From Emydura subglobosa (taxonomy: Eukaryota; Chordata; Testudines; Chelidae), in the NCBI GenBank assembly GCA_007922225.1, contig ML679970.1, forward strand, positions 37,803,460-37,867,459: DNA of 64,000 nt, given 5' to 3'. Under the pieces are notes generated by a model. That model was given only the letters and a program-made list of their open reading frames with translations. It did not search any database and was not told where the DNA came from. The translations under genes and the position numbers were made by a program. This document shows positions 13,601-24,483 of this stretch, in pieces (the stretch's first letter is position 1; the number at the start of each line of letters is the position of its first letter).

Positions 13601-16600
13601 TCCACACTTTTACTGCTTCCATTGTTTCAGTCTGATCACCAAATATGTCTGCAATGACTGCAAAATGGCTAGGGCTATTTTTAAAATGTTTCCAGCTAGT
13701 AGGAAGACACAGAAAACAGTAGACAATGGAGCTCCATGTTAACCGGTAAAGTTCACTATTGAATAGATCTGCAGATGATAATCTATAGTGTTATGTTTTT
13801 GTACAATCTTTGGGTAAATTCACTTTCCCTTCACCCTTTTCCCATTACAGTTCAGCCACAGAAATATGTTCAGCTTAACAGAATGAGCATAGAAAATACA
13901 GGAACAAGCACTATATCAAAAGTGAAATAAGAGTTAAAAAAAATCCAAAAGGTGACTGAATTTGGCTTGGTTGCTAGAACAGCACAAAATCAGGCCACTT
14001 TTATTAAAGGTGCCTAAATATGGGGTTTAGTACTTAACTCTGGGCACTCAAGTTTGAAAATTTTGGCCACAGGGTTATGAAGTGCAAGGCAATGGTTCTC
14101 AGCCGGGGGTATGCGTACCTCTGGGGGTATGCAGAGGTCTTCCATGGGGTTCATCAATTCATCTGCATATTTGCCTAATTCTAACAGGCTACATAAAAAA
14201 CACTAGCAAAGTCAATACAAACTAAAATTTCATACAGACAATGACTTGTTACACTGAAATGTAAGTACAATATTTATATTCCAATTGATTTATTTCATTA
14301 TTATATGGTAAAAATGATAAAAGTAAGCCATTTTTCACTAAGACATAAAAATACAAAAGTGTCACAGCACACTGATTTTGTAAGCAAGTAGTTTTTAAGT
14401 GAGGTGAAACCTGAAGTACGCAAGACAAATCAGACTCCTGAAAGGTCTGGAAAGATTGAGAGCCACTGGTGTAAGGAATTAATGTTCGTTCAGTTTTCTG
14501 AGATCTTTAGATGACGGCACTAGAGAAGTATCATGTGTGTATCACACACACACACACATACACACGCGCACCCACACACACACATACACACGCACGCGCC
14601 CATGAATACACATATATGAACTATGCACTTCAGGCTGCCTCTTCTTTACCTCAAAGCAGAATCATATTGCTGCCCTCCCAATGTTAAGAACCAGCCACTT
14701 CTCTCTTCCTTTATTCTTATTAAAGGTTCTCCCTGGCCTGCAGAAAGCATGCCTTGAAATGTTTATCTGTGAGTTTGTATGACAAATACAGAGCAGAGCT
14801 ACAGAGCGGCATGTACACCTGATGTGGCAGGTTGAATAGGGAGCTGGGCCTTACCTGCAGCCTCTCTCTCCTAGCCCCTGCGTCATCTTTATCCACCCTT
14901 TGGGACACACCACTTTGGAGGCTGCAGCACAGGAGGTGCACGGTGTAGCCAAGGTGAACATCGTCTTGACATTGCATTGCATGGATTTTAACTTAATAAG
15001 AAAAAAAAAGCAAAGCATTAAATTGTTACCTTAGTCACCAATCTCATCTTCCCCCATTACCTGCCCACCCTGAGGACCCTGGTTTACACTGGGGATTTCA
15101 TCACTCACTGGGGGCCAGCAACCAGTGTAGCTACTTTAGTGCAAACCACAAATATAAACAGGCTAAACCATGACTTTACACTGGCAGTAGCTTACTCCTG
15201 CTTGGAACTGGGATACAGGGCACCAGTGCCAATCACAGCTATTCTGGTGGCTGATTCCAATACCTGACTCTAACCTTCTTTACTCTAACTAGAGTAACAA
15301 ATGTGAGTGAAGAACGTTCCTTATTATGCAACAAAGATGAGATCAGACACTGACTTTGTTTCTCTTTGTAAATAATTGATTTCTTTTTTCCAGCAGCTTT
15401 CAGCCCATTCAGTTCTGGGTTTGTATTTCTATCTGGATCCAGACCACCAACATTATAAGCCTTAGCACGAAATATGTTGCAAATCCATCTCTTATCCTTT
15501 TCCCATTCACCCTTCTGCAAGAAATCTACACATTTCTATGAAATACTAAACAACCATCCTTAACAGAAGCTGATGTTTTACAAACATACAGTATTGGTAT
15601 GAGAGAACAAGCCATGGGCTAATAAACCTATATTGAAGAGGCGGCATTTGTTAGGGGGTGGGAAGAGGGATGCAATGCCTTTCACCTTTCTGCCACAGAC
15701 ACAATTCAGGCCAGTAGTGACTTCACGATCTCTGAAATTCTTGGAGTATCACGGATCAGGGCCCATTTCTATTTCCACAAGAGTGTCAGAAATGTTTCTA
15801 AAGAGACTCCCCCACTGGTGTCCACTTATAAGATTCTGTGGTTAACCTGTCAGGCTGCAAGGGGGAACGTGAAACTGCTGATATTTATTAGTATTGGAGT
15901 AGCACATGGAGGCTCCAACCACAATTGGAGGTCCACTGTGCTAAGTGCAGCACAAACAATGCACTGCTTCAAAGAGCTTACAATCTAAATAGACTAGACA
16001 AAGGGTGGGAGGTGAAAAAGGTGTGAAGTAACTTGCCCAAGGCCCCACTCAAGGATGATAGCAGAGCCAGGAATTGAATCCAGTTTTTTAGAGTCCCAGT
16101 CCAGTGCTCCATCCATGAGAACACACTGCAACTCGTCTTCTGCGCTGCCTGATTCAGGCCTGAGATAAGTCTCCAAGAAGTACTATCATCAACAGGACTA
16201 CTGCATCCATGGCCTTTGTAGCATATTTAAATTATTGACTGCCCACCCAAAAAAATGGCACCATAATCCATCCCGACTCTCTGCCCCGCTATGCAAGTGA
16301 TCACCTAGTCTGGCTTGGAGAATAGGTCTGAGGCCCGCATGTGTAGAGTGGCTGGGTGAAGAGGAATTTGTGGCCTGCATCTGGAGGGTAGGAGCTCAAA
16401 CTCTCATCAGGGGTGTGACCATGGAAGGTCCCAGTCTGTAGAGAAAGGGCAGAGTGGTGCATAGTGGTCTGGTGATCAGCAGAAAGGTCTTATTTATAGA
16501 CTGCATATGGAAAATAAGGTATGATACGGAAGCAGCGGTGGTTTGAGCCTGGGACTGTCTGACAGAACACCTGCGTTCCAGTTCTGACATTGTTTCACTG

Positions 16601-18414
16601 TATGCCATTGAACAAGTCACTTATGCTGTCTGTACCTCACTGTACCCAGCTTCTTCCCTGCCTTCACAAGGGAGGTGGTAATGCTTCATGAATGTTTCTA
16701 GAGCACTTTGAAAAGCTTGGCTGAAAGGCACTACAGAAATGCAGTGTACATTAGATTCCTTGTTCACTGCTTCCACAATCTGTCCAATTTTACATTGCAC
16801 CTTTAATCTGTTTATAAAAGGAGCCATCTGAAGTTCGGGCATTTGAATGTATTCTTTCAGTATTCTGCCTCTTCCTAAATCATGCCTTTTTAGATCGATG
16901 GCCATCACACTAGCTTCCTTTGCTAATAGTCTTAAGGTCTCTCCTTCCATTTCCAACCCCTCTCTACTGTTTGATACAGGGACGCCCCTGTTCCACAGCT
17001 CAGTCACTAGAGAACAAGATTCCTGAATGCCTCATGCAACGTCTGACTTTGTAGGCTAGTTTGTTCCTGTCAGCAGGAGACAAGAAATGCAATGGCAGCA
17101 GACACTTTGTAATATGAATGAACATGCCTTCCACACTACTGAAACTGAAAATCTCCAGCACAGAGCCAAGAAAACCAATCTAAATAAAACAGCATGTACA
17201 TGGATGCATGAACCAAAACAAAAATCGGTCTAGGGGAAAACATTTCATGTTACTCATAGGGACTCTACCAAGAAACATGTTTCAAACCATTTGTTCCCTG
17301 TTGCACAAGGTGCTCAGATACAACTATGAAGAGTGTGAGGTATTCTGCATTGCACAAGTAGATAGATCTATTTGCGAAGTCAATTCTTAATTACATTGCA
17401 CTCACATGCAATCCTACAATAACTAATCACTATGTCCGCTCTCCAGCGCTTACAAGCAGCTCTACAACAAACCAGTGCAGAAGCAATAAAGGGATTGATT
17501 GATTGGTAAGGGGAGCGATGCAAATTGCAAGTTTTTAAAGGTTTATTGTAAAATCTTACCTTTTTTTAAAACCCGAGAGTTATGACAGACAATCCTTTGA
17601 CAGAGAAGAAGCCATTGTTTGTGCAGTCACTGAGACAGCTGCGCTGTCTGGTATGAACACACACTGCTGTAGAGGTCAGCGTGCAGTAACTTACTGCTAC
17701 CTCCACGTGCTCTCCTGTGCAGGTTGGGGATTGGATTCTGAACTGGGCTTTGCTTCTGCTAGGTTTTAAACAGGGTATTTTCTCAGTCTCTCAGGAGCAC
17801 GAAGGCTTGTCACTTAAACCCCCCCAGTGGGCATTGCATCAACCTTAAACATTTTCAAGTCAACTTTTCAACAGTTGCAGTTTAGAAAGGCTTTTTGGAA
17901 ACACTGAAGAAATTCTACGAGGTGCTTTAGGACCCAGTGCTGCCAGGAGCAAAGTTCCCCTGACTCAAGTGAAGTTACCAAGTGTCAAGGACACTCAGCT
18001 TCTGACAGGATTAGGCCTCCAGTCCTCACAATCCACTCTACATTCAGCGCTGATAATGTGTAAATCAAAGTTTACTTAAGATCCAAGCAAAGCCCTATAT
18101 CCTTAATTTTACGTATACAATATAGACTAGATATTTACATACACACACAGGAAAGGTAACGGATTGTCTTAAAGCTTAATTAGGGAGGTGATTCAACATA
18201 TAACTAAATCCACATTGAAATCACTGAGCGGGGGAAGGAGGAGGAACATATCCTTCAGTAACATAGCAGCCATATGAAAACAAGTAATTGTCCCATGATC
18301 ATTTAACTCCGAAACAAAGACTTGTGAACTTACCTTCTGCCTCTGCCCTTCACCTGTGGCAATGAACCATGCTGCTAAGCAGGGAAACAACAACCCAGGA
18401 GGATGCATTTTCAT
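3676..18414 (-). CDS. STAB1: Stabilin-1, first nine coding exons; 3' part missing
   Basis: Stabilin-1 is a type I membrane scavenger receptor of sinusoidal endothelium and macrophages, built from EGF-like and fasciclin modules. Nine exons join in phase: 18334-18414, 14855-14991, 12443-12558, 11084-11169, 9488-9557, 8756-8851, 8154-8270, 4020-4216, 3676-3806. They give 1031 bp, about 343 residues: signal peptide (1 to about 22), Cys-rich N-terminal module (28-112), EGF-like modules (112-300) and a further Cys-rich segment (301-343). All nine align in order with the start of human STAB1 as I know it. STAB2 is a paralogue, but adjacency to NISCH and the best-matching blocks favour STAB1. Fasciclin domains and the membrane segment lie past position 1. 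Confidence 0.95.
4020..4216 (-). CDS. STAB1: STAB1 exon 8, two EGF-like modules
   Basis: 197 bp, phase 1 to 0. Reads EDPCASSPCSSLAVC, CKDGYQGDGKICQP and NPCVNNNGGCPENSTLC. Acceptor TACTATAG, donor AAAG|GTAAGG. Confidence 0.96.
4627..4694. repeat. Compound microsatellite (GT)n(GA)n
   Basis: About 23 GT units (4627-4672) run directly into about 11 GA units (4673-4694). It lies about 410 bp upstream of STAB1 exon 8, inside intron 7. Confidence 0.98.
4912..5190. mobile_element. MITE with long terminal inverted repeats
   Basis: Arms of about 65 bp (4912-4977 and 5126-5190) are inverted copies. The inner 39 bases agree at about 34 positions and both carry GGCAAGCTGGGGT. The outer ends GGACTTCTC and GGGCTTGTC also match. 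About 150 bp of non-coding DNA sits between. No clear target duplication seen. Lies in STAB1 intron 7. Confidence 0.8.
5297..7975 (-). mobile_element. DIRS-like retrotransposon, Gag plus start of RT, truncated
   Basis: Minus-strand frames read, 5' to 3', a Ser/Pro/Thr-rich Gag start (6723-7403), a Gag segment with FTYPCPNSLVVEAAQQR (in 5889-6455), then ANYAALFSNYY, DAADTAARTMATAIVMRRAS and EDLPFERANLFGKK (in 5446-6219). Next comes the beginning of a reverse transcriptase (LVSIGAIEQVPQYFIGRGF followed by a degraded KK.GG.RPILDLR.LN block down to about 5297). Frames are broken by shifts and stops. The Gag and RT patterns are those of tyrosine-recombinase (DIRS) elements in reptiles. The rest of RT, RNase H and the recombinase are missing. 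Boundaries are approximate. Same strand as STAB1, in intron 7. Confidence 0.72.
7637..7669. repeat. (TA)n followed by T tract
   Basis: About 12 TA units then roughly ten T, within the 5' non-coding part of the DIRS-like element. Confidence 0.9.
8154..8270 (-). CDS. STAB1: STAB1 exon 7, EGF-like
   Basis: 117 bp, phase 1 to 1. Starts ELPVCRGVACGDNAQC; a six-cysteine EGF-like module. Acceptor GATTTCAG, donor CAAG|GTGAGA. Confidence 0.94.
8370..8640 (-). repeat. Old SINE-type repeat
   Basis: Contains ccagaggccccagactgagc and gacttgtccaaggtcacagc, the complement of a tRNA-derived SINE head (CORE/MIR style). Related stretches occur at 15880-16170, 41415-41545 and 62870-62985. Confidence 0.55.
8756..8851 (-). 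CDS. STAB1: STAB1 exon 6, EGF-like
   Basis: 96 bp, phase 1 to 1. Reads CDCQHGVCNHGISGDGSCTC and GYTGPKCDQ. Acceptor CTTTTGCAG, donor CAAG|GTAAAG. Confidence 0.95.
9488..9557 (-). CDS. STAB1: STAB1 exon 5
   Basis: 70 bp, phase 0 to 1. Reads YGGFACQDCLDENLFGPDC, matching the human GSACQEC..RFGPDC. Acceptor CATTTAG, donor TCAG|GTAAAC. Confidence 0.92.
9867..9948. repeat. Short foldback repeat, second copy
   Basis: Starts gagggcttgatccaaagc and ends gtatcaggccctaaa, with inverted ends like the copy at 155-232. Lies in STAB1 intron 4. Confidence 0.55.
10585..10650. repeat. Short foldback repeat, 'cccagatcc' type
   Basis: Starts cccagatccgcaaaggtatt and ends cacctttgaagatc, an imperfect inverted repeat. 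A fragment of the same family appears at 23163-23208 (cctttgaggatctgggcc). Confidence 0.5.
11084..11169 (-). CDS. STAB1: STAB1 exon 4, EGF-like
   Basis: 86 bp, phase 1 to 0. Reads CPGGSEKPCSGHGTCLDG then NGTCLCE, a laminin-type EGF-like module. Acceptor TTTGCCAG, donor GAG|GTCAGC. Confidence 0.93.
12443..12558 (-). CDS. STAB1: STAB1 exon 3
   Basis: 116 bp, phase 2 to 1. Reads YTVKLGEDILSIPGC and KKCCPGFWGTECY, the CCPG(Y/F)WG box typical of stabilins. Acceptor TATTTAAG is weak in pyrimidines near the AG; donor ATG|GTAGGT. Confidence 0.93.
12840..12990 (+). repeat. Possible L2-type LINE fragment
   Basis: Plus-strand translation gives LLFIFKALNELC, like the FKALNGL block near the end of L2/CR1 reverse transcriptases. 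Short and decayed. Confidence 0.35.
13235..13480 (+). repeat. MIR-like SINE
   Basis: Contains gaccttggacaaaccacttt and gtaagctcttcgcaacaggg, phrases typical of tRNA-derived CORE-SINEs and their tails. Lies in STAB1 intron 2. Confidence 0.5.
14090..14468. mobile_element. Non-autonomous hAT element with target duplication
   Basis: Ends CAATGGTTCTCAGCC and GATTGAGAGCCACTG are inverted copies of each other (consensus CAGTGGTTCTCAAC). The flanks are gtgcaagg (14082-14089) and gtgtaagg (14469-14476), an 8-bp target duplication with one mismatch, as expected for hAT. The 379-bp body is AT-rich and has no ORF. Lies in STAB1 intron 2. Confidence 0.88.
14543..14600. repeat. Interrupted (CA)n microsatellite
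   Basis: CA repeats broken by cgcg and ata, about 255 bp from STAB1 exon 2. Confidence 0.92.
14855..14991 (-). CDS. STAB1: STAB1 exon 2, Cys-rich N-terminal module
   Basis: 137 bp, phase 0 to 2. Reads CNVKTMFTLATPCTSCAAAS, matching the human segment CDVKTTF..PCTSCAA. Acceptor after a long T tract (TTATTAAG), donor CAG|GTAAGG. Confidence 0.94.
15880..16170 (-). repeat. Old SINE-type repeat
   Basis: Contains gaggctccaaccacaattgg, cttgcccaaggccccactc and gccaggaattgaatccag. Same family as 8370-8640. Confidence 0.55.
16500..16765 (+). repeat. MIR-like SINE
   Basis: Order of blocks: tctgacagaacacctgcg, cattgaacaagtcacttatg, tctgtacctcactgtaccc and agagcactttgaaaagc. This is the usual MIR order from tRNA-like head to tail. 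Confidence 0.55.
18334..18414 (-). CDS. STAB1: STAB1 exon 1, signal peptide
   Basis: 27 codons, phase 0 end, donor AAG|GTAAGT. Start chosen at the ATG at 18412-18414 (MKMHPPGLLFPCLAAWF...); a second ATG lies two codons later at 18406-18408. No in-frame ATG lies further upstream. The stretch LLFPCLAAWFIAT is a typical signal-peptide core and the exon ends GQRQK. Confidence 0.85.
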
Positions 18415-18560
18415 GCTTTTACAGATGGGACCCTTTTCTTGAAGGGGGGGTTGGTGTAGTGGATGCAATTTCTGTAAAAGAAGACAGCCTATTAAGAATC
18501 ATATCCAAGAAAAATCAGTCGGGAGAAAACACTTTCGCACTCTGGATCTCTCTTCCAAAG

Positions 18561-18566
18561 TATATA
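18561..18566 (-). promoter_or_regulatory. Possible TATA-like box upstream of STAB1
   Basis: TATATA about 150 bp upstream of the chosen ATG. The position would suit a short 5' UTR, but the motif is short and no start site can be seen. Confidence 0.2.
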
Positions 18567-18611
18567 GAAGTGATTCTGCTACTTTTAACTTCTAACATGA
18601 GTCAACAACAG

Positions 18612-18647
18612 CTTTTTTTCTCTCTCTCTCCCTCCCCCCCTTTTTTT

Positions 18648-18682
<35 letters not shown>
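18612..18682. repeat. Polypyrimidine tract plus (CA)n microsatellite
   Basis: T/C-rich run 18612-18648 followed by about 16 CA units (18650-18682), roughly 200-270 bp upstream of the STAB1 ATG. Confidence 0.95.
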
Positions 18683-18684
<2 letters not shown>

Positions 18685-21404
18685 TAACCCTCTGAGTAAA
18701 AGGTTTACTGAAAACAGGAACATCTACGGATTTCCTCACCACATATCAGTTCAAAACAGAAGGAAGGAAATCCTTAGTTTTCAGCTGACTGGAATGAAAT
18801 ATATTAACTGTATCCTTAACTAGAAGCAAAATCCAACAGAGAAATGATAGACTGTAGAATCTGGATGGTAAATGAATTTCATTTTGTTGCTGATACCACC
18901 ACCAAGCCAACTAAAAAACATCCATCCATTGCACATTGCAGCAGATATTTATTTGTTCTATAAAGCAAATATTTGCAGATGGTCTATATGGTACTTAATA
19001 AAGATGACAAATAATGCCTATAAACCCAAATTGGCCCCTGTTAGGGGTGGATATTTATTTAAAATGCATAAGGTGCTCAACAAGAAAAGTGTTACATTTA
19101 GCATACCAGCTACTGTGTGGGAGGCAGCAAAATATATACATTATTTTCAGAACACATTACTAGTAGCTAAATTAATTCATGGAGGATATTTTTCAACACT
19201 TGGAGTAATTAAGCTTTGAAATTTAAGAGACATGCCGGCTTTGTTCTGAGTTTGCAAATGAATCTCTCTTCCTCGGGGCAGTGTAGAAAATTAAGAAGAT
19301 TCATGACGTTTGATGGGGGCTTTACAAATGCTGCCAACAGCATTCACTTTATTTAGTGGTGTAAAGAAGAGTGCAAACAGCATGTAGCTACAAATTGTAT
19401 TAGACCATGATGACAGTGACTCAGTATATTCATAGATTTTTTTAGTCATTTCAAATGTGTGTATAAAAGCAAATCAGTCATTTTTAGAATTTGTTCATGT
19501 TATGTAGATACATACACAAATACCGAGTGTATTAGTTCTTAATACTTACATAGCACTTTGCACATATACACACACAGCATATTAATATACAGTACTTTGC
19601 ATACACATGCACCCCCAACAGAATACATAAAAACATATTAGGTACTGTACTTACTAATGCTGTTAATTGTAGTTTCTCTCTTCTCCCATCCCACAAAGCG
19701 ATACAGGCTGACAAACAGTGGTGCTATATATCTCGCAGCAACAGGAAGCAAGCAAGGCAAAAATCCATCCACTGTGGCCTGTATGAAAAGTCCCAGCCCC
19801 ACAACTCACTTCCAGATCGATCAGATGATAGAGTCCATTTGCCCCTATGAGGCACTGGGATGTAAGTGCAACCCTGGGACAAGGGCCATGCAGGCAGGAA
19901 ATCACCAAGGAGCACACCTGGAGAGACCCAGCCTCCAGTCTATGCCAGAGCGCAGTACAGATCAGTGGAGTGGTGTCATGTGCCAGCACAGACACCACTG
20001 GGCCAGACGTTCAAGAAGGGTTGTGTTGGGATAGAGGCTGACGGAAGAAGGTGGCCAAAAGACAAGCTGACATTCAGAAGAGGGGAATGGGAAAGTCATG
20101 CATCTGTCCTTCCCTTTTCCAAGAGTCAAGAACTCCCGGCCCAGCTCCACTTCAGCCATCATCTCTTGGGCACAATACCCACCCCAAACCAGCCACCTTC
20201 CCAATGGCAAATTTTCTCTTGGCCTCCATACAGCCCTAGTAAAAAGCACTGGTAACCCAAAGAGGTTCCTAGCTGGGAAGTCTTCCTTCACCGTTCTTTC
20301 CCAAAGGAAAACACCCCCCACACACTCATGAACATGCTCCTATGCCCCAACCCATTGATCCTCCTACATCCCCCAACTGAAAGACTCCCTGATTTGGCCA
20401 TCCTCACATTTGTGAAAACCTTCCCCTTGATAATAGAGAGACAAGCGTCTCACTTTACTGTAGATACAGCTCAGCTACCCAGCAACCACATCCTAAACCC
20501 ACCACAGATGACACCCCTGGTCAGGCTGTAGATCAGAGCAATAGAGTAAGTAGGGTAGTTGCACAAGGTAGGGTAGATACAATACAATACTAATACGTTA
20601 CCTGCTAAAATACATGTGCTCTGTTTACTGCGATGCTACTACATATGCCAGAGAAATTAAAGGCCTAAGCCTATGAATCCCTAGTCATGTTACTAGGCTT
20701 CAGTCATGTGCATAGACTTCTCCTTATCATTAGTAATTTTCAGTGAGAGTAAGGTTTGCAGGAACAAGTCCAATGCGCTCTCTCTATAATCCCCATTACA
20801 TATAGCTGAACTTGTTCTTCTTGTATCCTATCAACCCCCCCCAAAAATCTGACCATTCAAAAATCCAGCACAACTTATTAAAGCTGGTATGAGTTGTTAA
20901 AAATGAGGAAATCACTCATTATAAACAAATCAAGGCAGCGTGGAATGGAAATTTACATATTCAAATTGCTGTTAAAACTGCACAAAAGTTGGACAGCAAC
21001 ATTGTTGTGTCTGCCTGTGATTTGAGATTTAGGCTTATTCAGCAAATGGCTACGTTACAAATGGCAGGAATCTAGTACAATGCAATTGTTGGAACTGTGG
21101 TATGGTTAAAGCTAAGCTGCTATCAATGTTGTGGGAGTGGGAAGGTGAGAGCAGTGCAAGGACAGATCTTGCCGGATCTTACACTTTAAGATGGGACATT
21201 GACAATTTATAACGTTGGTACTTACTATATAAATTTTAAGGGTAATCCTTAAGAGCTGACTTGGCAGCAAGAGATACTACAAAGCTGGAAAGGAAAAAGA
21301 ACTGAATGTTGTTCAAGAGATATTCCCAAACTACAGTCCATGGATCACTTGTGGTCAGCAGAGTACTTGCATTATGTTCCTTGGAGAGATGGCTACTCGC
21401 AGAG

Positions 21405-21525
21405 GAACCAAATTTTTAAGTGCTCAGCATCTACAGCTGGGGGACAGATTTTCAAGTGAGGCCAGCTTTTACTGAGGGACCTAACGAAGGGCCAGATTTC
21501 CAGAAGCGCTCAGCACCCACCATGC
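21405..21525. repeat. Short foldback-type repeat
   Basis: Contains tttttaagtgctcagcatct and cagattttcaagtgaggcc followed by gccagatttccagaagcgct, two related half-units of a 'tttcaaaag' foldback family that recurs in the window. Confidence 0.4.
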
Positions 21526-22544
21526 CACAGGTACAAAAGATGAAACAAGGACCAGTCTTACCGTTTATACTCCTGCCTATCACTATAGTACCTGATCTAC
21601 TGCAGTGAAATTCTCTTCGGAGTTACATATATCATGGTCATGGTGCTCCGAGAAGGGCAACGGTTATGCCTTATCAGAGCACAATTCAGTTAAGACAAAC
21701 AAGTTAAAGGAGGATACACAATCTAAAAGAGACACTGAGCAATTCCATTTTACAGTGACTCGGCATAAGATAAGGGATGAAAAGGTTTTCTTTAAAACCG
21801 GACAACATTGCTGCCTCCCAGTGGAACATGTCATTATTCCAGTTGTTATTCCAGCAGCCTGTGTAAAAACGTGCAGCCCCAATAAGAGAAAACTTTCATT
21901 ATTTGTTACTACAGGAGTTGGAACAATATAAACAGCTATAGTAACTGGCAAAACTGAACACTTCTGGATTTTGGGAACAGGATCCAATACTTTCCGTCCT
22001 GGGTGGTCAGCGGTAATTACCATCAGATAGCAGTCTCAGCCCCATTTCAGAGTGGATAGATGCCAACATCAAAGTGCTCTCTCATCTGTCTCTCATGAGC
22101 AGTCTCATTAAAGAGGCCAAAAACTGAATAGAAACAATATTGGCAGGGCAGGGCAAATTGCACTACTGCTGCATGTATGTGATATGGGTAAATGAGAGTC
22201 TCTGCCTGTAGTAATTTCTATGTGGCTGAACTGACAACACCCGCAAAAAATATTTCAATCTAACCAACCGATTAGCCAGCAGTAGTGATGGGAGACATCT
22301 TTTGCCTGAGACACTGCAGGTGAACTCTGGTGGTGTGAACACAACCATCATTTCTATTGTCAGCTAACTCCTAACAATAGCCGACTCAATCAGTGCTACT
22401 TCCATTTTTGGATCTATTAAAAAGTCCACCAAAGGTATGGACAGACACCTAAATACCTTCTCAAGCAAATACCTCAGGAAAATACAAGGTGTTAAATAAA
22501 ATGAATGTATTACAATTTCTGAGATTTGTCAGAGTTCAATGACT

Positions 22545-22810
22545 TTGTTAGCCAGAAAGAAGATGGAGATGTCTGGGACATGTGCTAAGAATGAAGCCAG
22601 ACCATCTGCCATGACTGGCGTGCCTTTGTGCAGCTGAAGGAACACACAAAAGGGGCCAACCAAGAGAACCCCTCTATCAAACAATACTTAGAAAGGAAAA
22701 ACTTATAGGACTTAACATTAAAGACATGGAAAGAGTAGTCTAGGAAGGGCAAGGGTGGCAGAGCCTTGTTCATTCCCTAAGAGACATTTGAGAGCACTAC
22801 AAGGATTCAA
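22545..22810 (+). pseudogene. LINE C-terminal remnant
   Basis: Plus-strand frames read GHVLRMKPDHLP, then a shifted GTHKRGQPRE, then LNIKDMERVV. This is the order of the GHVLRM..R(G)RP block that ends several non-LTR retrotransposon proteins. Frameshifts and stops show it is dead. Confidence 0.5.
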
Positions 22811-22999
22811 AAATTCAGATAAAAAGACTGCAATCAAGAAATGTGCACTGTCCTCATTCAAACATTTCCAATTCCTTCCCCACACCTGCAAGTTTAAAAA
22901 TGGGAGTGTGTATTCATCTTGGGAAGCATTGTTCTCCTGGAGGTTGAAGAAACAGAAGCGCTAGTCAAGGGCCTGATTATCCCCCAAGATTAGCATGTC

Positions 23000-23165
23000 T
23001 AGTGATTAGGTCACCAGACTGGGGCTTGGGAGAGCTGGCTTCAATTTCCATCTCTGCCACCGACTTCCTGTGCAGGTCACTTAATCTACCCTATGCCTCA
23101 TCTCCCACCCATACAATGGAGATAATACTTCTCTGCCTTCCAAAGGCATCGTGAGGATAAAATGG
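23000..23165 (+). repeat. MIR-like SINE
   Basis: Runs agtgattaggtcaccagact, ctgccaccgacttcctgtgc, gtcacttaatctaccc, acaatggagataatac: a well-kept CORE/MIR head and body. Confidence 0.65.
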
Positions 23166-24483
23166 GAGTTAGACATCTAAATTCCTTTGAGGATCTGGGC
23201 CTTAGTAAGTGTCAGGTGCTTAGATACAAGAGTGATGAGAGCCACATAAATATACAAATAGATAGGGGAGGGGTCTCCTCTCTCACTGACTTCAGTGGGA
23301 GAGGAGAATGCTCCATACCCCCAAAGTTGCAGGCAACTATATTCAGGAGGCCTTTGATATTTATCCTATAGGCTCTCTGTCAGCCACCCATCTAATTTTT
23401 CTTACCCATAACTGAGTGAATGAAACAAGCCGAGCACTATAACTGTTGAGAAGGCAACGGCTGTTAGTTGACATTCATTTTGTAAATACGATAAATGGCG
23501 AGTTCCTGGGTTTTAGTTAAGTAACTGAATGCACCCCAACTGGAAAGTAAATGTTTCTAACAAAGGCAAGATATGTAGTAATGTCTACTAAGCTGCCACA
23601 CACTCACATCCATCTATATTTTAACACACTTGGTCACAAGCCTTCTTTTGTAAAGTGTTTGCAGTTAGCTTGGGCAATTTCCTGCTATTGAAATCTTTTG
23701 TTTACGCAATCTTGACTGAAATTATAGACAACCAAGACAAATGATTTACCATTCACTCTATCATACCATGTGGCTTTTTTGGGGGTTACAAATTATTTTA
23801 AATCAGTGGAAAGAAATAAACATCCTTATTATGCTCTTTGGAAAAACAAATTCTATTTCCTCCGAATCATATAAATGCCTAGATGACTGTGGGACTGAAA
23901 AGGTACTGTTAAAGGGTACAATCAGCCAAGCCACAAGTACTGTGTAGGAGAACAGGGCTTACTCTATCACAGAAGCTTGAAGTTTCTAGAGGAAGCAAAA
24001 TTCCCTTGTGGCTATTGGTTACAAGAGCAGAGTGTGATTTTGCAAGGGACTTGTTTTCCTTTTTGGCCAGTTAGAAGGGGAGGACATTTCAGTCTGCTTA
24101 GGACAGCAAAATAAAAGAGGTCGGAGAGTGACTTGGAGAGAGGGTTCCTCTCTCTTTCACACACACATAAAAGCAACTGCCTTATTCCAAGCAGCTGAGC
24201 AGTGCCTGTACTGACCTCCCTTTGGAGCAAAAAGTGACTCAGGAGGAAATTAACTAGGCTCACATCTTGTCAATTCAAGTAGCTCAGGAGCAGCATGACA
24301 CTTGCAGTAGAAATATTGGCAAGTGAATGCTGTCAGTTCAGGCCTACTTCTCCCCACGGCCTACACCCAGGTCCTTTACACACACACTAAAATCTCTCTC
24401 TGCTCGAGTGAGTGCCAGCCACATGTTCCCATCTAACAGCCTCATTTCGTGAACTTTCTAACCCAGCAGGTAATGTTATGAAT

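Noticed and set aside
17560..17647. Exon-like 88-bp segment on the minus strand in STAB1 intron 1 (acceptor ATACCAG, donor AAAG|GTAAGA)
   Set aside because: Its length would shift the frame between exons 1 and 2, which join perfectly without it; it holds a stop in the readable frame and matches no stabilin segment.
19657..20324. Overlapping ORFs of 110-130 codons on both strands
   Set aside because: Both strands are open over the same bases, no motif or family resemblance, no splice or promoter signals; typical of GC-moderate random sequence.
21605..22023. Opposed ORFs of 108 and 119 codons
   Set aside because: Mirror-image shadows with no recognisable domain.
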